NCBI GenBank assembly: GCA_021234155.1
Contig: JAJEKV010000214.1
Location: 122,001-186,000, forward strand
DNA length: 64,000 nucleotides
Direction: 5' to 3'
From: Isoetes taiwanensis
Lineage: Eukaryota; Streptophyta; Lycopodiopsida; Isoetales; Isoetaceae
Of the stretch, positions 58,440-64,000 are shown one piece after another; position 1 is the stretch's first letter, and every line of letters begins with the position of its first letter. The notes under the pieces were generated by a model, which worked only from the letters and a program-made list of their open reading frames with translations, ran no database searches and was not told where the DNA came from. Both the position numbers and the translations under genes were made by a program.

Positions 58440-58590
58440 ATACCATATACATGTCATGTATGCGGGAAGACCGAAATGCCAGCGTGGTGTTAGTCAAGCA
58501 ATCAATTATTCACGCTAATTTATTTCTAATTATGCCTATATAAATCCATTTCACGCTCTCAAAGTTCTTACAATTTCTTCCTTTTCTTCA
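58440..58590 (+). promoter_or_regulatory. Promoter-like repeat 2
   Basis: Second copy of the 57300 sequence, with a better TATA box (cctatataaatcc, about 58535). Downstream (58600-58900) only short open stretches are seen, with 'attaaaaccaaaag' repeated about 60 bp apart. Confidence 0.45.
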
Positions 58591-59125
58591 TAACGATTTG
58601 GGGTTGCTTGGTGTGTTTGCATCCGCCCTCCTAAAATCTTGGTGAGCAGATTTCTTTTTCGGCAATGTTAGATATTTGGTTTGGCAATTCCTAACTTACT
58701 AGAAGACTCGCCTTTTTGTTCGTAGCATCATGTAGCAGAGGACGCCGGAGGCTCAAAATTAAAACCAAAAGTAGAGGACTAAGATCTGCGAATCCAAAAG
58801 CCTCGGAATTAAAACCAAAAGCATAGTCCCCTCGGATTCTTGAATCCTTCGATTTCGAACTCAAGGTTAGTTTTCATTTAGTTTTTAAGTCAGATCTCAA
58901 TGGTAGGTTTAATCCATGAAGACAAGCTTTTGTATTTGCTCCGGCGGAGGAAGCAGATGATGTTTATGAAAACCGGAATAGTTTTTATAAACTTCATCTG
59001 CTTCTTTTTGTTTCGAGTAAATTCTTGAGTTTCTCTTCCTGAATTAATCATGCTATTGCATGCAAGTTTCTATTATGAATAAGTGTAGTAGAAAGCATTA
59101 GAAAAATCTCAAAGATAATATTTGA

Positions 59126-59185
59126 AACACGCTAAGCGTGTTCCATGCTAACCTTAGCCTTGAACATGAATACACGCTCGGCGTG
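59126..59185. repeat. Paired CACGC hairpins
   Basis: AACACGCT-A-AGCGTGTT (59126-59142) is a perfect 8-bp inverted repeat. CACGC-TCG-GCGTG (59173-59185) is a second one, 47 bp on. No coding sequence is nearby. Confidence 0.6.
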
Positions 59186-59189
59186 CATT

Positions 59190-60611
59190 CAACAGAGAGG
59201 GAGAAAAAAAAAAACTGTACAGATAGATAAGTAAATAGATAAAGGCCAGACAATTATTTACACGCTTGCTTCTATCTCTGGTGTGAATAAATACAAATAA
59301 AATATTGAGGCATCAGGCTATTTTGTTTTGCACATCAACAACTCACAAAAATCTTCTTTACTCTCACTTCAAATCGCCTAAAGGCACTCTTATTGATCGT
59401 CCTTGCTATCGAGGAGGCTAAGACTCACTTCATCAATATTTTTTGCTCTTGCATTCCTTGTTTTAATGGCAAATAAGAATATGATTTTTTTGTGGAGTTC
59501 CCGATCATTGACGACTTGTATCACATGCTCAGCTCTACCCTGCAATCTAGTAGGGTCAACCACGCCTCCACGCTTTGCGCATCGGCATGGTTTCCCTATC
59601 AGAATGCGGGGTAGGGCTGCGTTTCCTTATACAAAACGTTTATTCAATCACCAAATAAACGTATCATGCAAGCCAAGATTGGAACCCCAATGGATAAATA
59701 GAGGAAAACCACCTGACTATAAGAAAGATGGTAGTCTGAAGATAAACTTCCGATATCATTTTTTCCTTCTGGTCAAGCAAAAAATAGTAAGAAGCCTTGA
59801 TAATAGCTTGTGCATTATGAAAAACCTGCTCTTAAAAGCAGTTTTGTGTAAGCGTACTTGTATTTACTAAAAAAGAGAGGGTTTTATCTTCACGAACAAA
59901 AGGGAAGCATGTTCTCAATACAAATACCTTGATTTGGAGTTACAACCACCACATATTGGGACACTTGTATCCAACAACGGGTGATTGCAGGCTGGACGGC
60001 TTTGTATGCCATGCAGAACAATTGCCACAAAGTAGACTTTATACTGTCCCACCTTGTTTCACGGGGGATTTGCTCATGTGGGGAGGGTATGCCATCTCCA
60101 TTCAAGGGGTGGCAACCCCCAACCCGCCCCCTCCATACAGATTTTAAAAAGCCAATTTTGACCCCTTCCATATACAATTTACCTAGGCTAGTGCAATAAA
60201 AACCGAAAAAGGAACTTCCTATCGATGGAAATGGGTCAAAAATCCTCCCTCCTGTGCATGCATTATGTAAAAATGGTAAATCCCCCTTGCCTTGTTTGGA
60301 GTTTTGGTGGAGACGATTCTTCTATACGGGAGAAGTATGTGGTTCAATCATATCAGTTGCCACTTGAGAAGACTTGGGGCGCGTCCATAAAGCCTTCTTG
60401 ACCCAAGCACTTAAAGTCAAGTCTGTATACTCATATCAAGAGACAAGATTTCTTCCTCTTCAACATGTTGGCCTGGAATGATAGATACCCTACTGTCATA
60501 AGTGGTCAACATGGGAGACACTCGGCTTCCAAACCTCACCTACATAATGGTCATGGATCTATAACGTCTTAAAGTCTGTTGGAAGGAGAAATGCACTTAT
60601 TGCTTCTCTAG
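59190..60611. other. Unassigned DNA
   Basis: The longest open frame (59403-59870, plus) has a hydrophobic start but no recognised family; a minus-strand frame (59890-60177) is equally anonymous. It may be the decayed upstream part of the retrotransposon fragment that follows. Confidence 0.4.
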
Positions 60612-61320
60612 ATGGAATGTGTAGGAACAGACATGTGTAGGAGTGTAGACAATGAAGAGCACACTCGGTTGAAGCAATATCTCGATGCATGCTTTCTCAG
60701 TAAACTTGGGGATGCCACCGCCTTGGAGATAGTCAAGACATCACATTATAAAAGCCACATTAATCTCATGCATGCTTGTAGCCCACAACAATATATGTTA
60801 GCACATTTGCCTAAGAAGAGACATAGAAATTGTGTTAGTTTGCAATGATATACACTGTCAGGCAGATGGGCTCGTGAGGAACGTGAAAACATGATATGTC
60901 AATGTTGTCAAATGAGAGCGGTTGAAGATGAGTGCCATACTCTTCATATTTGCCCAGTATTTGCGACTATCCGAACACGATATATCTCTCCGATTACACC
61001 TAATCAGCCGCTATATGTGCTTTTGCAGGCATATGCATTGCCGACACTAGCATCTTATATCCTAGAGTTCTTGACTTATACGTATAGATGTAGAGTTCAT
61101 CAGCGAGCTCATTATTGTCAAGGTTTCTCCCTTGGAAACCCTTTGGTTAGGGTTGGCTTCCTATGTTCTGTTTTGTACTGGATCCCATAGACTTCTTAAT
61201 CTCTATGGACTTCTATGTTCTTTTTTGTACTGGAAAAAAAAATTCTTAGTCTCTGTGAATGATAAAAATCAAAGTCAATTTAATTCAAGTAAATTCAATT
61301 CAATAAAAAATATAAAGAGT
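60612..61320 (+). pseudogene. LINE-like retrotransposon, 3' fragment
   Basis: One frame with a single in-frame TGA (60846-60848) reads GRWAREERENMICQCCQMRA, EDECHTLHICPVFATIRTRY. The pattern C-x2-C .. EDE-x-H .. CP-x6-R is the zinc-finger C-terminal end of plant-type non-LTR reverse transcriptases. Downstream is a duplicated 'tatgttcttttttgtactgga' and an A-rich tail (61260-61320), a typical 3' end. The reverse transcriptase core is absent: a 5'-truncated copy. Confidence 0.6.
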
Positions 61321-62239
61321 CTTAAATAGATCAGTTAAAAATGATGATCATCCTCTTCTTCCTTAATCGACATCTTCTTTCTTCTTCATTTTCTCCTTCA
61401 TTAGCAAATATGCCATTTAATCCAATTGTGTTTTGGATTGCCTTAACTTCCAGTCGATGCAAGGAACTCCGTTTTTATGTTCTTTTGGGTTCTAAATGGA
61501 TAATAACAATCATCCTCCTCTTTGTGGATCTTGAAGTCGTCTTCTTGGGCATATGCATGCTACACCCTGCCATTTTTGGAACCTGCCAAAGTACCTGCAC
61601 TAGGTACTTTTGGACTGGGTACTATTTTCTTGTTCTTTTGGTCAAAACTAATTCAAAAGATCAATATAAAATGTCAAAAACATATCAATGTTTAAGGTTA
61701 AGATAGAGACAATACTATTGGAGGCCAAAATGAATGCATTCAATTTAACATTTGTAGTTATTGAGATATTATAAACGTACCCAGTACCCAGTGTTGGATA
61801 CTTTTTTAGGTAGTTTTATGGTTCCTAAATGGTACTTTTTTTTATACAGTGTAGCATGCTTATGCCCTCTTCCTCTTCCCCTTCTTCTAGGAGTTCATTT
61901 TCCTTGATGGATGGTAACATGAAATGAATTGGATTGGACTATGGGTAATGTTACGAACCAAAATTTTAGTACCAAAAATTTCGATTTGTATTCACATCAA
62001 ACCATCAGAGTACACATGTTTCCGTCTCATAGGCCAGTTGGCCTCCCTGGACGTTAAAATAATCTTCCTTCCTTCCTTCTAATAAGTGGTACCTTCCTCC
62101 TACTATGTGGCACCTTCAACTTCATCCTCCTCAATGGCAGCAGATGTTGACTTAGGCATGTGATAAACTACCTCATCCTAAAGTGGGAGTACTTTGGTGG
62201 CAGATTCTTCATAGGTATCTCGGGGTTAACGTGCCTGTC
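61321..62239. other. Unassigned DNA
   Basis: A plus-strand hydrophobic frame (61341-61706) lacks family resemblance. The rest is AT-rich. Confidence 0.4.
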
Positions 62240-62729
62240 TACATATTTTACCTTAGAGTATTAGATTTGTGTCTAGTATGCCTGCGTGGAACTAAGACTA
62301 TTGAGCACTGCTTCTTCATATGTAGCCACCTTATACATGTACGGGATTAGTTCTTTTCCCTTTTCCAGGTCTCACTAATAAGTGAACAATTGCTTTTGGT
62401 AATTTACCCTAGTACCTGGACGAAGTTACAAAGCCATGATTTTCATCTAGCATCAGGCTGGTTGCTTTCAACTAACTGGAAAAGAGGAAGACTAGTGATC
62501 TTCAAAGATCTGGATGTGACAGATGATCGTATTACTAAGACTTGTCATTGTTTTTCACTTGCCCCTCGAAAGAGGCGATTGAATTTGGATGTGCACTCTT
62601 ATGCATGGGCAGGCTGCTCCACTTAGTGGATCTTCGCTTATTCACTGAGATTCTATTCCTGTCTTTGCATCGCTACTTGTATTTGACTTCTTGTTAAATA
62701 AAGTCTGACATTCAATACAAAAAAAATGT
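62240..62729 (+). pseudogene. LINE 3' fragment with zf-RVT-like end
   Basis: The reading LCLVCLRGTKTIEHCFFICS (about 62267-62326) matches the zf-RVT pattern C-x2-C..TxEHxFxxC found after the reverse transcriptase of L1-type LINEs. It ends with 'aataaa' and an A run (62720-62729). Confidence 0.55.
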
Positions 62730-62869
62730 AACTAGTTTTGCAAGCTTAACTAAAAATCGACCATATTCAATGACAAAATTACACAACACATTATGATTTG
62801 CAACATTATTTTGCAGAGAAAAGAGACAAATTAATAAGAATAGGACAATTTACCGAAGTTGAGTATTAG

Positions 62870-63640
62870 GAAGGCTTTTAAAACCTTGGCAGTGCTTCAT
62901 CTTATTCTCAATACAGGTAATCCTGCTAGATTCTGATAAAATACTCCTAAGTATCTGTGATTTGGCCAATGATTTGAGAGTTGGGAAATCCAACAATTGA
63001 ATACAACCTGGGTTAAATTCCATGCATCATAAGGTATATCCATATCGTTTATAGTGAAACTATGAAATGATATTAATATAGGATACCATCTACCCACTAT
63101 ATGCCACTGCATAATTAACACTAATCCACTTTGTGAACACTACTATTTTACTTTGATTTCTCTCTCTTATCTTAAAGGGATCCGATTTATTGGCCAGATA
63201 TTATACGGAACGTTCTCAATCTGTAGCTTTTGTGTCACAAGGCTTTGATTCAGAGAAGGCCAGACCCCCTTCCACAAAGCACATATCCATAAAGGAAGCC
63301 GATTTATTGGCCAGATAGAATCTATCCAGGAGATAGTAGAATCGCTCTGGACCACTCTGCTTGTTTAACCATGAGTATGGTGTATTAGATGGTAAAAGAA
63401 AGATAAATCTACAATTATTGAGAAGGGTATCCCATGCCACCTGCTCTTTCTTCGAAAGTTCATGTGTAACCCAATCTTTTGATCCCAGATGTCGGTCATG
63501 TTGAGGTCACCTCCTAAAATCCAATTGGCCACCGGTTGATGAAGCAGCCATCTCTAATTGTCTCTCCACAGCATTGCTCTTTCTGCAGGTTTGTTAGTTG
63601 CATATATATATTAATCAGCCCCCGCTAAATTCCATTTATC
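62870..63640 (-). pseudogene. LINE AP-endonuclease fragment
   Basis: Minus strand: INIYATNKPAERAMLWRQLE, then after a frame change ANWILGGDLNMTDIWDQK (about 63530-63480), then WDTLLNNCRFIFLLPS, YSWLNKQSGPERF and LLDRFYLANK (63437-63300). These are the ordered motifs of the L1-type endonuclease (GGDxN; YSW.N; LDRFY). It runs opposite to the fragment at 62240, so two insertions are involved. 63641-64000 holds AT-rich DNA only. Confidence 0.65.
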
Positions 63641-64000
63641 TCATATTGGGCTGTTAACAAGCTTGCGTATTAAACGAGAGCATATCATTGAAACAGGAGC
63701 AAAAAGAATATTCCTTAAAGATTCGCTTAATTTTTACAAAATAGGGGCAAAATGAGGTTAAAAAAAGGGTCATAAAATTGTATGTTGAACCCCCCTCCCC
63801 CTCCCCCGATAATGACTAATTCTTTTATGGAATGAGAGAATTGACTATTTCCTTGCAACTAAAATTTTCTTGAAGTATGTTTTTTTTTTATGAGAACCTC
63901 TAATTTAAGAGAATATAACATTTAACAAAAAATTGAAGTGAAGTCTGTAACTGAAATTATAGTATTTTTAAAATTTGAAGATAAAATCTTCATATTCACA

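Overview
This looks like a window from a large, repeat-rich land-plant nuclear genome. GT..AG splice signals, plant-style transposon families and nested insertions all point that way. DUF7869-type transposon proteins and a loss of agreement between copies at CTG/CAG and CG sites make a seed-free plant (fern, lycophyte or bryophyte) my best guess, but that is inference. I see no intact single-copy cellular gene, rRNA or CRISPR array. Almost everything recognisable is mobile DNA or captured exon fragments.

The main structure is a duplication. Bases 1-21618 (copy A) and about 29607-43934 (copy B) are the same block. Copy A differs by one extra 7379-bp transposon (5735-13113), and copy B by an extra 138-bp tandem unit. 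Within each copy the order is: the 3' end of one Helitron-like element, a complete head-to-tail Helitron-like element (831-5186; 30442-34774), spliced gene-like exons (about 5716 to 15233; 35290 to 37600), the 3' half of a DUF7869-type gene on the minus strand, and the start of a pyrimidine-rich element here called E1 (18253; 40574). Between the copies (21619-29606) lie 2.5 units of a 1.1-kb GC-rich tandem repeat, a GC-rich minisatellite, a fold-back repeat and unassigned AT-rich DNA.

To the right, copy B's E1 continues to 54467. It is interrupted by a CACTA-like transposon (46954-53851; 18-bp perfect inverted repeats, 3-bp CTA duplication) that carries an ankyrin-like exon and a SINE. A second, short member of the E1 family, E2 (54474-55381), follows directly. 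Both share a 5' terminal hairpin and 3' terminal sequence, and each is bordered by AATGCT. Right of E2 comes the missing N-terminal half of the DUF7869 gene (55388-56983). Removing E1 and E2 and leaving one AATGCT rejoins the two halves in frame, so the E elements split this gene. The last 7 kb hold two related promoter-like repeats, hairpins and pieces of three non-LTR retrotransposons.

The most interesting system is the 7.4-kb transposon in copy A. It has 14-bp inverted repeats, a 6-bp CTATAG duplication, and an exact empty site in copy B. It encodes a DDE-type transposase on the plus strand and, on the minus strand, an FCP1/NIF-like HAD phosphatase relative and a coiled-coil RING-H2 protein. 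The E1/E2 family is the second candidate novelty.

Caution: copies A and B agree almost perfectly in AT-rich stretches but differ by clustered substitutions and indels at CTG, CAG and CG sites. This resembles base-calling error at methylated cytosines. Frameshifts and stops in this window are therefore not safe evidence of pseudogenes.
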